Below, piece after piece: positions 35,873 through 44,980 of a DNA stretch of 64,000 nucleotides. A program made the translations under genes and the position numbers. Source of the DNA: Candidatus Hydrogenedentota bacterium. Lineage in GTDB: Bacteria; Hydrogenedentota; Hydrogenedentia; Hydrogenedentales; CAILVY01. The notes under the pieces were generated by a model. That model worked only from the letters and a program-made list of their open reading frames with translations. It did not search any database and was not told where the DNA came from. The DNA is taken from NCBI GenBank assembly GCA_029565395.1, contig JAKQOG010000249.1:62001-126000 (forward strand), read 5' to 3'. The stretch's first letter is position 1; each line of letters begins with the position of its first letter.

Positions 35873-37750
35873 ATGGGAACCCCGTCTCTTCAACAAATCA
35901 GCCAGGTGAATTTTGCGGAGTTCAAAGGGGTGCAAATGCACCCTTCTCCCGTCCATTGGGCCGATCAAGTCATGTATTTCCTGTTGTTGGATCGTTTTTC
36001 CGACGGAAACGAACAGGGATATGGGGAAAATAACGGCGCCCCTAAAACATCGCTATTCGATCCCGCAAAAGACAACGCAAACGCTGTCCAAACACCACCG
36101 ATGGCGGCAGCATGGCGTGCGGCTGGCGGAAGCTGGATCGGCGGGAGCTTGAAAGGGCTCGAATCTAAAATGGGGTATTTGGCACGGCTGGGCATTACGT
36201 GCCTGTGGATTAGTCCCGTCTTCCGGCAGGTCCACGGCAGCGATGCATATCATGGGTATGCGATCCAGGACTATCTTGACGTGGAGCCAAAGTTTGGCAC
36301 GCGGGAAGATTTGCGCAGGGTAGTGCAGACCGCGCATAAGCACGACATTTATGTGATTCTGGACATTATTCTGAACCATGCGGGCGATGTCTTCGAATAT
36401 GATGCGGATCGGTATTCCGAGACGCATCCGGAGACTGGCGCCTCCTGGATGGACCCCCGCTGGGATGGAAACAACTATCGGGTGAAAGGATTCCGCGATA
36501 ATACGGGCGGATTTCTGCCATTGGCGCCGGTGGACCCCCAGGCATGGGGCAACAACTGGGCCCAAGTGGCGGTTTGGCCCCGCGAACTGCAGTATTCGGA
36601 TACCTTTACCCAAAAAGGCCGGATTTCCAATTGGGACTACGACCCAGAACTCTATGAGGGCGATTTCTGTTCCTTGAAAAACATCACCCTGGGCTGGGGC
36701 GCCGTCAATGACTATGTGCCCTCGCCCGCCCTGAAAACACTCTGTGAGGTGTATCAGTATTGGCTCGCCTATGCCGATGTGGACGGTTATCGCCTCGATA
36801 CCGTCAAACACATGGATTCGGGCGCGGTCCGGTTTTTTGTCCGGAGTATTCACGAATTTGCGCAAACAATGGGCAAGGACAACTTCTACGTGATTGGTGA
36901 AATCGCTGGAGGCCGTGTTCATGCCTTCAAAACGCTGGAAGCCACCGGCCTCGATGCCGCGCTGGGCATCGACGACATTCCCAACAGACTCGAAGCCATG
37001 ATGAAAGGAACCTGCAACCCTGAAGAGTATTTTGCTCTCTTCCGGAATTCCACCTTGACGGATAAAGACCTGCACATCTGGTCCCTGGAAAAGATCGTTA
37101 CGATGATCGACGATCACGACCAACTGATCAATGGAGAAAACAAGGCCCGGTTCTGTGCAAAAGACAGCACGCCTGAACTCATGTTGGCCGCCCTCGCCTT
37201 GAATGCCACCACAATGGGCATTCCATGCTTTTACTATGGAAGTGAACAGTGCTTTGACGGAGCCGGCGGCAACGACCGGTACATTCGCGAAGCGATGTTG
37301 GGCGGAGCGTTTGGCGCCTTCCGATCCACAGACCGGCACTTCTTCAACGAAAAACATCCTGTATACCGGGAACTGGCCAACGTGCTTCGAATTCGCAAAG
37401 AACATCTGCCGCTACGCCGCGGACGGCAATATCTCCGCGAGATTTCAGGCAATGGAGAAAATTTCGGATTCCCCCGTATCCTATCCGGTCCGATGCGCTC
37501 TCTCATCGCATGGTCCCGTGTGTTCGACCGCGAAGAAATGATCCTGGCGGTGAATACCGACACCGTCCAAACCGTGGAGGCGTGGGTTACCGTCGATTCC
37601 ACGCTCAACGCCCCCGGCGCCCATTTCAGCTATCTCCATCCTGAAAACCAAGGGTTGACGTTGCCGGTGCAAGCAGCTCCCAACGGACGCATGACTATAC
37701 ATCTGAGTTTGCCCCCGGCCGGTTTTGCAATTCTTCAACAGGCGGGATGA
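35873..37750 (+). CDS. GH13-family alpha-amylase-type glycosidase
   Basis: The 625-residue protein is a cytoplasmic alpha-glucan enzyme with no signal peptide. The four GH13 regions appear in order: DIILNHAGD (about 163-171), GYRLDTVKHM with the nucleophile Asp near 307, VIGEIAGG with the general acid Glu near 341, and MIDDHDQL with the transition-state Asp near 413. YFLLLDRFSDGNEQGYGENN at the start is typical of the neopullulanase/cyclomaltodextrinase or sucrose-phosphorylase-like GH13 branches. A C-terminal beta domain is present. It has its own promoter, runs into recJ tail to tail with 5 bases between the stops, and has no transporter neighbours. Substrate (maltodextrin, glycogen or trehalose-type) is not decided by the sequence. 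Confidence 0.92.
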   Translation: MGTPSLQQISQVNFAEFKGVQMHPSPVHWADQVMYFLLLDRFSDGNEQGYGENNGAPKTSLFDPAKDNANAVQTPPMAAAWRAAGGSWIGGSLKGLESKMGYLARLGITCLWISPVFRQVHGSDAYHGYAIQDYLDVEPKFGTREDLRRVVQTAHKHDIYVILDIILNHAGDVFEYDADRYSETHPETGASWMDPRWDGNNYRVKGFRDNTGGFLPLAPVDPQAWGNNWAQVAVWPRELQYSDTFTQKGRISNWDYDPELYEGDFCSLKNITLGWGAVNDYVPSPALKTLCEVYQYWLAYADVDGYRLDTVKHMDSGAVRFFVRSIHEFAQTMGKDNFYVIGEIAGGRVHAFKTLEATGLDAALGIDDIPNRLEAMMKGTCNPEEYFALFRNSTLTDKDLHIWSLEKIVTMIDDHDQLINGENKARFCAKDSTPELMLAALALNATTMGIPCFYYGSEQCFDGAGGNDRYIREAMLGGAFGAFRSTDRHFFNEKHPVYRELANVLRIRKEHLPLRRGRQYLREISGNGENFGFPRILSGPMRSLIAWSRVFDREEMILAVNTDTVQTVEAWVTVDSTLNAPGAHFSYLHPENQGLTLPVQAAPNGRMTIHLSLPPAGFAILQQAG

Positions 37751-37755
37751 TGCGG

Positions 37756-39450
37756 CTAGGCAGGACGCAGATCCTTCAATACAAGCTGCACGGTGGTCTC
37801 CTCGCGCCACGTATTGAATTGAGGCGTGAAAGCAATGTCCATCACTTTGGGGATGTTTTCGGTATAGTACCGTTCGGCCATGTTAAAACCAATGGCGGGA
37901 AAAAGAGTATCCTCCTGCCGCAGGGTCATGCCCAGATGCCGTTCCTTGTACACGCGGATGGATTGTGGAACCAGCTCCACCCCCACGGAACAAAACAGGG
38001 GCGCGGGATTTTGATGCCCAACGGGTTCAAGGCATTCAAGCAATTTTAAGAGGCCGCTGTCGATTTGGCTGAAGGCGGCGATCACGTCTATTGGCAGATC
38101 CATGATTAGTTCTCCATCCCCCAATTGACGCAATGCTTCTGCTTCAAAGGCACGTTGAAAAGCCTGGATATTTTTCTCCGGGATAGTAAGACCCGCCGCA
38201 GAACGGTGGCCGCCGAAACGGTCCAGGAGGGCCTGGCAAGCCGACAAAGCCTCCACCATGTCGAACCCGGGGCCGCCTCGTCCGGAGCCCCGTCCTGTCC
38301 CGTCCTCATCGATGGAAATCATCACAGCCGGGCGGTTGTAATCGCTCTGAAGGCGGGAGGCTACAATTCCGATGACGCCTGCATGCCAGCCCCGCCGCGC
38401 CAGAACGATACTGCGGTGTTGGCGCATGAAACAGGCATCCAGTTCTTCCACCGCTTCTTCGTAGATGGCGTGCTCGATGGCGCGCCGGCCTTCATTGGCG
38501 GTGTTGAGTGCGCGCGCGATGGAAGCGGCTTCGTTGGGACCTTCGGCCAAAAGGAGATTCAAGGCTAATGCACCATCATCAAGGCGCCCGGCGGCATTTA
38601 GGCGTGGCCCCAATTGGAAACAGATTTTTTCCGCGGAAATGTCTCTCAGGCTGATGTTGGCTTCATCGGCGAGCTTGGCCAGGCCGATGCGCTCATATTT
38701 CGCCATATGCCGGAGTCCAAGAGACACGATGGTGCGGTTTTCCTGCCGTAAGGGCACAATATCCGCCACGGTGCCCAGGGCGGCGATGTCCAGGTCATTG
38801 GGGGTCCCGTTTAAGGCGCAGGCAAGTTTGAAGGCCACGCCTGCACCGCACAGGTAATACCCTGGATATGTTGGATCTTCCCGTTTGGGATTTAACACGG
38901 CCACGGCTTCCGGGAGGGTGTTTTCGATGGCGTGGTGATCCGTAATGATGAGGTCCACGCCGAGTTCGCGGGCGCGCGTTGCGGCATCATGTGCGCTGAT
39001 GCCGTTGTCCACGGTAATGATGAGCGAAACGCCGTCCGCATGGGCGGCTTCCACACGCTCGGGATTTAATCCATAGCCTTCCGTAAGGCGGAGGGGCATT
39101 CCATGGCTGAGGCGGGTTAGCCCATAGCGGCGCAAACCGGAGAGCAAAATGGCGGTGGCGGCGATGCCATCCACGTCGTAATCACCAAAAATGAGCACAC
39201 GCTCTTGGCGATCACGGGCGAGGGTGATGCGCTCCACGGCGGTGTTCATATCGGTTAATAAAAATGGCGGGGAGAAATGCTCCATCGAGGGATAAAGAAA
39301 GCGGCGGGCCTCTTCAGGAGTTTGCACGCCCCGCAAGATCAAAATCTGTGCGATGATAGGCGGCAGGCCGATGGCCTCCGCAAGTTCCTTTACCCGGACA
39401 CGATCCGTTTCGGCGATGCGCCAGGCATACCGGGGGCAGGGCGTATTCAC
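37756..39450 (-). CDS. recJ: Single-stranded-DNA-specific exonuclease RecJ
   Basis: RecJ degrades single-stranded DNA from 5' ends during recombination and mismatch repair. The 564-residue product has the DHH-family motifs: IFGDYDVDGIAATAIL (metal-binding Asp at 90-95), IITVDNGISAHDAA, LIITDHHAIENTLPEAVAVL, ALGTVADIVPL, and the DHHA1 end GGHRSAAGLTI. A GTG start overlaps the cmk stop by 4 bases (GTGA). It ends the mtnA-fapA-cmk-recJ minus-strand group. Confidence 0.95.
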   Translation of the reverse strand: MNTPCPRYAWRIAETDRVRVKELAEAIGLPPIIAQILILRGVQTPEEARRFLYPSMEHFSPPFLLTDMNTAVERITLARDRQERVLIFGDYDVDGIAATAILLSGLRRYGLTRLSHGMPLRLTEGYGLNPERVEAAHADGVSLIITVDNGISAHDAATRARELGVDLIITDHHAIENTLPEAVAVLNPKREDPTYPGYYLCGAGVAFKLACALNGTPNDLDIAALGTVADIVPLRQENRTIVSLGLRHMAKYERIGLAKLADEANISLRDISAEKICFQLGPRLNAAGRLDDGALALNLLLAEGPNEAASIARALNTANEGRRAIEHAIYEEAVEELDACFMRQHRSIVLARRGWHAGVIGIVASRLQSDYNRPAVMISIDEDGTGRGSGRGGPGFDMVEALSACQALLDRFGGHRSAAGLTIPEKNIQAFQRAFEAEALRQLGDGELIMDLPIDVIAAFSQIDSGLLKLLECLEPVGHQNPAPLFCSVGVELVPQSIRVYKERHLGMTLRQEDTLFPAIGFNMAERYYTENIPKVMDIAFTPQFNTWREETTVQLVLKDLRPA

Positions 39451-40121
39451 AGCCGCTCCCGTGCCAGCCGGACGATTTCGGCTACTACTTCGTCCTGAGT
39501 CATGTGGGTGGTGTCCACTAATAGGGCATCCTCGGCCTTGCGCAAGGGGGAATCTTTGCGGTTCTTGCTTTGTTCGTCCCGTTCATGAATCTCGGCGGCA
39601 AGCGTATTGCGATCCACCGTCATGCCTTTGGCCTCAAGTTCCAGGGCGCGGCGTTGGGCCCGGGCCTCGATGGAGGCGTCCAGGTAGATTTTGCAGCGGG
39701 CCTTGGGAAATACCACCGTGCCGATGTCGCGTCCTTCCGCGACAGTGGGGGCGCGTTCACCGAAGCGGCGTTGAAGCTCCACCAAATGGCGGCGCACGGC
39801 GGAATTTTGATCCAGCTTATAGATGAGCCGGGTGACTTCCGGCGTACGGATTGCCTGAGTAACATCCTGGCCGTTCACCACTACCCGCTGACCCGAATCG
39901 CTCTCATGGATGTCCAGTTCCATTCTTCGGGTGGATTCCGACAGGGCATCGGGATCTTCCAGGGAGATGCCTTGGTGCAACGCCCACCACGTGGCGGCGC
40001 GGTACATCGCCCCGGTGTCGAGAAAGGCGAACCCAAGCGCTTTCGCCACGCGTTTCGCGCACGTGCTTTTTCCCGCGCCCGCCGGGCCGTCAATGGCCAC
40101 AATATGTGTCGCTTCACTCAT
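39447..40121 (-). CDS. cmk: Cytidylate kinase
   Basis: CMP kinase transfers phosphate from ATP to CMP or dCMP. The 224-residue protein has the P-loop DGPAGAGKST (11-20), the nucleotide-binding segment DTGAMYRAATWWAL, the RDIGTVVFPKA lid region, and DRNTLAAEIHERDEQ with SKNRKDSPLRKAEDALLVDT. I start at the ATG of MSEATHIVAI; 20 extra codons upstream are open but without similarity. It follows fapA after 79 bases and overlaps recJ by 4. Confidence 0.95.
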   Translation of the reverse strand: MSEATHIVAIDGPAGAGKSTCAKRVAKALGFAFLDTGAMYRAATWWALHQGISLEDPDALSESTRRMELDIHESDSGQRVVVNGQDVTQAIRTPEVTRLIYKLDQNSAVRRHLVELQRRFGERAPTVAEGRDIGTVVFPKARCKIYLDASIEARAQRRALELEAKGMTVDRNTLAAEIHERDEQSKNRKDSPLRKAEDALLVDTTHMTQDEVVAEIVRLARERL

Positions 40122-40200
40122 GAAACACCTGCCTGGTTGGAAGTTGGATCGTTGTATGCCGGTGGTGAGATCCGGCGCCACATCATCGTATCATGGAGCG

Positions 40201-42216
40201 CTAGCGCGGCTCAATGGAACCCCGTGCGTCCCGGACATACGTGGCCGCGGTTTCGCCGGAATCTTCCGCAATGCACACGCCGAACGCGCCCCGCTGCGTC
40301 GAACCAACCAGATGCGGCCAAGCGCACAGGCAAACCCCTTCGGTAAACCGCCCCGTGGCCCGCACGCCTTCTTCGGCGCCGCCGGCAAGCACATAATCCG
40401 GAAGTGAAACCATGTATTCATCCCAGAGCCGGTCCCGGATTTTATCCAACTGGCCTTTTAACCCCCCCTGGTGATTTCGCGTATCCACGGCGCGCGCAAG
40501 CTTGTTTTCAATATTGCGCTTCATCAACTTCACGTACCGTTCATTCACCTTGCGCCGGAATGCTTCGCTGCCGCTGGGTCCGCGCCCTGCGGCGAGCAGT
40601 TGATCGAGGACCTCCACGCGGGAGCAGGAGGCTTTTGCGCGTTGGAGAATGGCGGCCCGCGCCTTGGCGCTTTGAAGCTGGTTGATCTTCTGTTCTACTT
40701 CCTCCCCCAGGAGGGAGCGTTTTTTGTTTAAATCTTCAATCCGGGCCAGCAATCCGCGTACAATCTCCAAAACATCATGCTGCGTCAGGGTTCTGCGTTG
40801 CAGGTGCCGGCCCAATTCGACCACCGTTTCACGATCCTCGAAAAGATCGCGGTCGATGGTGCCCTCCGCCGCCAGATGCATCAGTTCCCGTTGCATTTCC
40901 TCGAGGATCTCCTGGACTTCTCCGCTGGGAGCCATTTCGCCCTCATCTTTGTGAGGCTGGAGTTTTTCCTCGCCCACCCGGATGAGGGTTTGCGCTCCCA
41001 CTATCAGCCGGTCCACAAACGCCACGCGGTGTTGCAGCCGGTGGATTTTCTGCATCTGATCCCCAATGCCTTCTTCACCCAAAAGATAGACCAGCACACT
41101 GCCCGCGCATTCGTCGGCCTCCCGTTCAATGATCGCCAGCATCTGCTGCAAGTGTTCCAGCCGCTGGCGCAATTTTGAGGCATTGGACAACATTCGGACG
41201 GCATCCTGCGAGAGCACTTCTCCATAGTCCTGACAGGTAAATCCGCGCCGCAATATAACAGACAAAGGCCGGCGTTCCGTATGGCGAAACATGCCCGCCT
41301 CAATGCTTTCCGAGACATGCGCCTCGCCCCCCTGGATCTCCTGGCCCACGCGCATGTTCCGCGCCATCAGCACTCCGTCCAGCACCACGCCCCGGACATA
41401 CAAGTTCTGGGAGGCAAATACCATTCTCGGCTCTTGCGTGTTCAGGCACCAAATAGAACTCTCTTTTGAAACGGCCAAGGCCTGATTCAAAATGTTCGCG
41501 GCGCGGATATCTCCCCGCCGTGCAATGACCGATCCTGAAATATTATCTAATATTTCACAGGCGCCGGACACGGCCAGATTCCCCATTAGCAAGCCATTTA
41601 CATGGCAATTTCCATTTTCCACCACGACGGTGCATTCGGCGGGCAATCCGTCGATAAGCTTGGCATCTCCACGGTGTTGCAGCACCGGTCCGCGGGTGGG
41701 GAGATCGATGCCTGCGAACAATTTTATGTCCCGCACCTGGGCATGCCGCAGATCATCCGGGGTAAATAACGCAATCCGCTGCCCCACGTTGGGCATGTCT
41801 TTGGCCGCAGGTTCGCTTTCGCGGCGTTTCTGAACCGCGGCAATATGGGGCGTGAGCAGTTCAATGGGCCGTGCAAACTGGGCTTTTTGGGCACAGCGCT
41901 GCATGAGCGCCCAGAGGACAAACAGAACGTCGAGTTCGTCCCGCAGGAGTTGTTCAAGATGTCCGTCAATCAGTTCTTGGAACAGCATGCGAAGCAGGGG
42001 TTGCTGGCGCCGTCCTTCCGTTTCGATGACACGGGGTGCGGCTTCTTGCAGCCAAAGGGCGATAGCGTCTTGTACTGCCGTGCAAATTTCCTGTTGTTCC
42101 GGCGTTTCCTGGTGTATTTCCCGCCATGCCGCGCACAACGCCATATCTTCCAGGGAAACGGTTGCAAGCCTTTCCTTGTTCAGAGAAATAATGTACGTTG
42201 CTATATTTTCAAACAT
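40201..42216 (-). CDS. FapA (DUF342) family polymer-forming protein
   Basis: The 671-residue protein has a poorly conserved N-terminal helical region, then the DUF342/FapA core at about residues 150-330. In that core hydrophobic strands repeat every few residues (PTRGPVLQHRGDAKLIDGLP, HVNGLLMGNLAVSGACEILD, SGSVIARRGDIRAANILNQA), as in right-handed beta-helix polymers. Coiled coils and an Arg/Glu-rich tail follow. FapA relatives in other bacteria link to flagellar assembly or surface polymers. I chose the start at MFENIATYI, which overlaps the mtnA stop by 8 bases; a longer frame begins 42 bases into mtnA. No other flagellar genes are near, so the role is open. Confidence 0.72.
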   Translation of the reverse strand: MFENIATYIISLNKERLATVSLEDMALCAAWREIHQETPEQQEICTAVQDAIALWLQEAAPRVIETEGRRQQPLLRMLFQELIDGHLEQLLRDELDVLFVLWALMQRCAQKAQFARPIELLTPHIAAVQKRRESEPAAKDMPNVGQRIALFTPDDLRHAQVRDIKLFAGIDLPTRGPVLQHRGDAKLIDGLPAECTVVVENGNCHVNGLLMGNLAVSGACEILDNISGSVIARRGDIRAANILNQALAVSKESSIWCLNTQEPRMVFASQNLYVRGVVLDGVLMARNMRVGQEIQGGEAHVSESIEAGMFRHTERRPLSVILRRGFTCQDYGEVLSQDAVRMLSNASKLRQRLEHLQQMLAIIEREADECAGSVLVYLLGEEGIGDQMQKIHRLQHRVAFVDRLIVGAQTLIRVGEEKLQPHKDEGEMAPSGEVQEILEEMQRELMHLAAEGTIDRDLFEDRETVVELGRHLQRRTLTQHDVLEIVRGLLARIEDLNKKRSLLGEEVEQKINQLQSAKARAAILQRAKASCSRVEVLDQLLAAGRGPSGSEAFRRKVNERYVKLMKRNIENKLARAVDTRNHQGGLKGQLDKIRDRLWDEYMVSLPDYVLAGGAEEGVRATGRFTEGVCLCAWPHLVGSTQRGAFGVCIAEDSGETAATYVRDARGSIEPR

Positions 42217-43267
42217 CACGGGCCACCATAGTTGTGTGCTGTGCAATAGATTTTTCAAAGGGAGGACGCAGGATGCCCCGTTCCGTAATGATGCCCGCGA
42301 TATAGTCTGCGGGTGTCACATCGAACGCGGGGGAGTACACGTCAATTCCTTCAGGAGCAGTGCGTTTCCCAAAACCTTCCGTGACCTCCTTTGGATCCCG
42401 AAGCTCAATTGGAATGTGCCTGCCGTGTTCCAGGCTTAGGTCAAACGTGGAAAAGGGGGCGGCCACGTAGAAAGGGATCTGATGGGCATGGGCAAGCACC
42501 GCCACGCTATAGGTGCCGATCTTATTCGCCGTGTCACCGTTTGCGGCGATGCGATCCGCGCCGACGATCACGAGTTGCACGCGGCCTTCGCGCATGACCT
42601 GGGCCGCCGTATTATCGCAGAGCAGCGTGACCGGGATCCCGGCCTGCGAAAGTTCCCATGCCGTCAGGCGCGCGCCTTGAAGCAAAGGGCGGGTTTCATC
42701 GGCAAAAACGTGAAAGCGGCGGCCAAGTTCCCACGCGCGGAACATAGGGGCGAGCGCGGTGCCGTATTCTCCCGTTGCCAGACCACCCGCGTTGCAGTGC
42801 GTCAAGACGCCCCCGCCCTCCGGGACCAACGGCGCACCATACTCGCCGATGGCGCGGCAGGAGGCAATTTCCTCAGCGTAAATGGCATTGGCCTCTGTTT
42901 CCAAACGGCTCATAAGTTCCGCGTGCGTCATGGACGGCGCATGTGTTTCCGCCACCTTCTTCATGCGGTCCAGCGCCCAGAAAAGATTTACGGCTGTGGG
43001 GCGCGATGTGGCGAGATAGGCACAGGATTCCTGGACGGTCTCCAGCACCCCGGCTGCATCCCCGGGGTTCTTTTCGTGGAGGCCGACGAGTATGCCGTAA
43101 CCGGCCGTTATGCCGATAAGAGGCGCTCCGCGCACCCGCAATGCCTTGATGGCTTCCCACACGTCCGCCAGTGTATGCAACTCGATAAAGCGGACTTCAT
43201 TGGGCAAAAGCGTTTGATCAAGAACATGGAGTGTTTCGTCTTGCCACTGCAATGCTTGCATCGCCAC
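42209..43267 (-). CDS. mtnA: S-methyl-5-thioribose-1-phosphate isomerase
   Basis: MtnA converts methylthioribose-1-phosphate to methylthioribulose-1-phosphate in methionine salvage. The 352-residue product shows RGAPLIGITAGYGIL, LTHCNAGGLATGEYGTAL with the catalytic Cys, and VGADRIAANGDTANKIGTYS with the catalytic Asp. AAAGGA stands 7 bases before a GTG start; an ATG two codons later is too far from it. Other salvage genes (mtnB, mtnD, mtnN or mtnP) are not in the window. A terminator-like hairpin lies in the leader, 48 bases upstream. Confidence 0.95.
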   Translation of the reverse strand: MAMQALQWQDETLHVLDQTLLPNEVRFIELHTLADVWEAIKALRVRGAPLIGITAGYGILVGLHEKNPGDAAGVLETVQESCAYLATSRPTAVNLFWALDRMKKVAETHAPSMTHAELMSRLETEANAIYAEEIASCRAIGEYGAPLVPEGGGVLTHCNAGGLATGEYGTALAPMFRAWELGRRFHVFADETRPLLQGARLTAWELSQAGIPVTLLCDNTAAQVMREGRVQLVIVGADRIAANGDTANKIGTYSVAVLAHAHQIPFYVAAPFSTFDLSLEHGRHIPIELRDPKEVTEGFGKRTAPEGIDVYSPAFDVTPADYIAGIITERGILRPPFEKSIAQHTTMVARDV

Positions 43268-43314
43268 ACGGTGATCCTTTGCGTTACTGGAAAGATGCTA
43301 TCGGATATCGTGCT

Positions 43315-43342
43315 AAAAAGGCAATGTTTTTTTAACATTGCC
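43315..43342 (-). promoter_or_regulatory. Attenuator-like hairpin in the mtnA leader
   Basis: Read on the minus strand, GGCAATGTT and AACATTGCC form a perfect 9-bp stem with a 5-base loop, followed at once by TTTTT. This has the form of an intrinsic terminator, but it lies 48 bases in front of mtnA with no minus-strand gene upstream. The base of the stem (GGCAAT) can instead pair with ATTGCC at 43355-43360, giving a mutually exclusive alternative. That arrangement is what a transcription attenuator would have. No known SAM riboswitch consensus is recognised upstream. Confidence 0.5.
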
Positions 43343-43483
43343 GTCCGTTCGGCAGGCAATCCCGCCCCGAAAGCCTGGAATTCATTATTATTTTCGCCAT
43401 GGCATGCAGTATGATGGTCAGGGGCCGGAAGGAAATGCATCTTCTAAAAGAATGGCCTGTACAACGGAGAGGAGAACCTGACA

Positions 43484-44890
43484 ATGACGGATCGCCATGG
43501 AATGAATCGCCGCGGATTTTTATCAAACCTGGGAAAGGGGGCGGCGCTGACAGGATTGGGAATCACGCTTGCGCAAGAAGCGCGCGCTAAACGCGCCGTG
43601 GAGAAGACGGATCCCAACTCCCCAAAAACGGGAAAATTACTCAAGGAAGAAGACATCATCGGCATCGGCATTATCGGTGTGGGCGGGATGGGCAGCGGCC
43701 ATCTGGGTGAGTTGCTGGAGATGGAGAAGAACGGGGTCAAGGTGCAGGTTCGCGCCATTTGTGACGTCTATGAACGCCGGAAGAAAGCGGCCGTGGGCCG
43801 GGTCAAGGAGGCCGTCAACCGGGATATCGAATCATATACGGAATATAAAAAACTGCTGGAACGGGAGGATATCGACGCCGTAGTGATCGCCACGCCGGAT
43901 CACTGGCATGCCTTGAACAGCATTCATGCAATGCAGGCGGGAAAAGACGTCTATTGCCAGAAGCCCGTCACCTATACTATCGAGGAAGCTTTGGAAGTCC
44001 GTGATACCGCCTTTGAAACCGGACGCATATTCCAGTGCGGCGCACAGGGATCCTCGGATGATTTCTACTGGAAAGCGCGCGATTTCATCAAAAAAGGCGG
44101 CATTGGCAAGGTGCTGTGGGTGCAGGCCGATTACAGCCGCAACAGCAGCGGCGGCCCCGGAGATCGCGGCGGCGAATGGAATTGGCATATTGATGAGGAC
44201 GCCTCCGACAATCCTGATGCGGGGGAGGCCTACATCGATTGGAAACAGTGGCTCGGACCCGCCCCAAAACACCCCTTCAGCAAACCCCGCTTCTTCCAAT
44301 TCAGGAAATTCTGGGACTACAGCGGCGGCATCGCCACCGATCTGCTGTATCATCTGTTGGCGCCGTTGACAATCGCCCTCGATGCGCGCGCGCCGGAACG
44401 CGCTACCGGCAGCGGCGGCATCTACGTGCAAAAAGACGATCGGGAAGTGCCTGACACGTTCATGATGAATCTGGACTATCCTGATGATTACACCATTGTC
44501 ATGACCTCCTCGATGGCGAACCAACAGGCTCTTCCCTTGGTCATTCGTGGACACTTCGGCACCATTTATCCCCATGAAAACAAAGGAATGCGCGCGGTGG
44601 CCGAGCCCCAGTTCAAGGAATGGTTCAAGAAAGAACATGGCGCCGAGGAAATCGTGATTCCGGCGGACCCCAGGCCCGGCCATGTTACCAACTGGTTGGA
44701 ATGCATCAAGTCCCGAAAGCTGCCCAATTTGGACGCGGAAACGGCCTACCGCGCCATGGCCGGAATTAAGATGGGCGTGGACGCCTACCGGCAGGACAAG
44801 GTGATTTTCTGGGACGGAGAAAAAGAGAAGTATGTGCATGAGCACCCCCGCCCCAAACGGGATTCGAAATATCCGGTCGAGAAGTCGTAA
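43484..44890 (+). CDS. Tat-exported Gfo/Idh/MocA family oxidoreductase
   Basis: This 468-residue protein has a twin-arginine signal (MNRRGFLSNLGKGAALTGLG), a Rossmann motif GIGIIGVGGMGSGHL, and YCQKPVTYTIEEAL, in which the usual EKP has become QKP while the lysine is kept. Later blocks include SGGPGDRGGEWNWHIDEDA and GGIATDLLYHLLAPLTIALD with the conserved His. It probably oxidises a sugar or glycoside in the periplasm. GAGGAG lies about 10 bases before the ATG. It opens a plus-strand carbohydrate block with a sugar-binding lipoprotein, a permease and a glycosidase downstream, so its substrate may be supplied by or used with that system. Confidence 0.88.
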   Translation: MTDRHGMNRRGFLSNLGKGAALTGLGITLAQEARAKRAVEKTDPNSPKTGKLLKEEDIIGIGIIGVGGMGSGHLGELLEMEKNGVKVQVRAICDVYERRKKAAVGRVKEAVNRDIESYTEYKKLLEREDIDAVVIATPDHWHALNSIHAMQAGKDVYCQKPVTYTIEEALEVRDTAFETGRIFQCGAQGSSDDFYWKARDFIKKGGIGKVLWVQADYSRNSSGGPGDRGGEWNWHIDEDASDNPDAGEAYIDWKQWLGPAPKHPFSKPRFFQFRKFWDYSGGIATDLLYHLLAPLTIALDARAPERATGSGGIYVQKDDREVPDTFMMNLDYPDDYTIVMTSSMANQQALPLVIRGHFGTIYPHENKGMRAVAEPQFKEWFKKEHGAEEIVIPADPRPGHVTNWLECIKSRKLPNLDAETAYRAMAGIKMGVDAYRQDKVIFWDGEKEKYVHEHPRPKRDSKYPVEKS

Positions 44891-44980
44891 AATCGGCTTT
44901 TCCTGCCTCTTGGCGGAATGAAGAAATATTTTTGAAACAGCTTCCCTTGCATGAAAGGGAGGAAGATGGGAGGGATATCC

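Noticed and set aside
36053-37405. 450-codon minus-strand frame over the GH13 gene
   Set aside because: The plus-strand enzyme has all four GH13 regions; the antisense frame has no recognisable motif.
43268-43483. SAM riboswitch upstream of mtnA
   Set aside because: None of the known SAM-I, SAM-II or SAM-III core sequences is recognisable; only an attenuator-like hairpin is supported.
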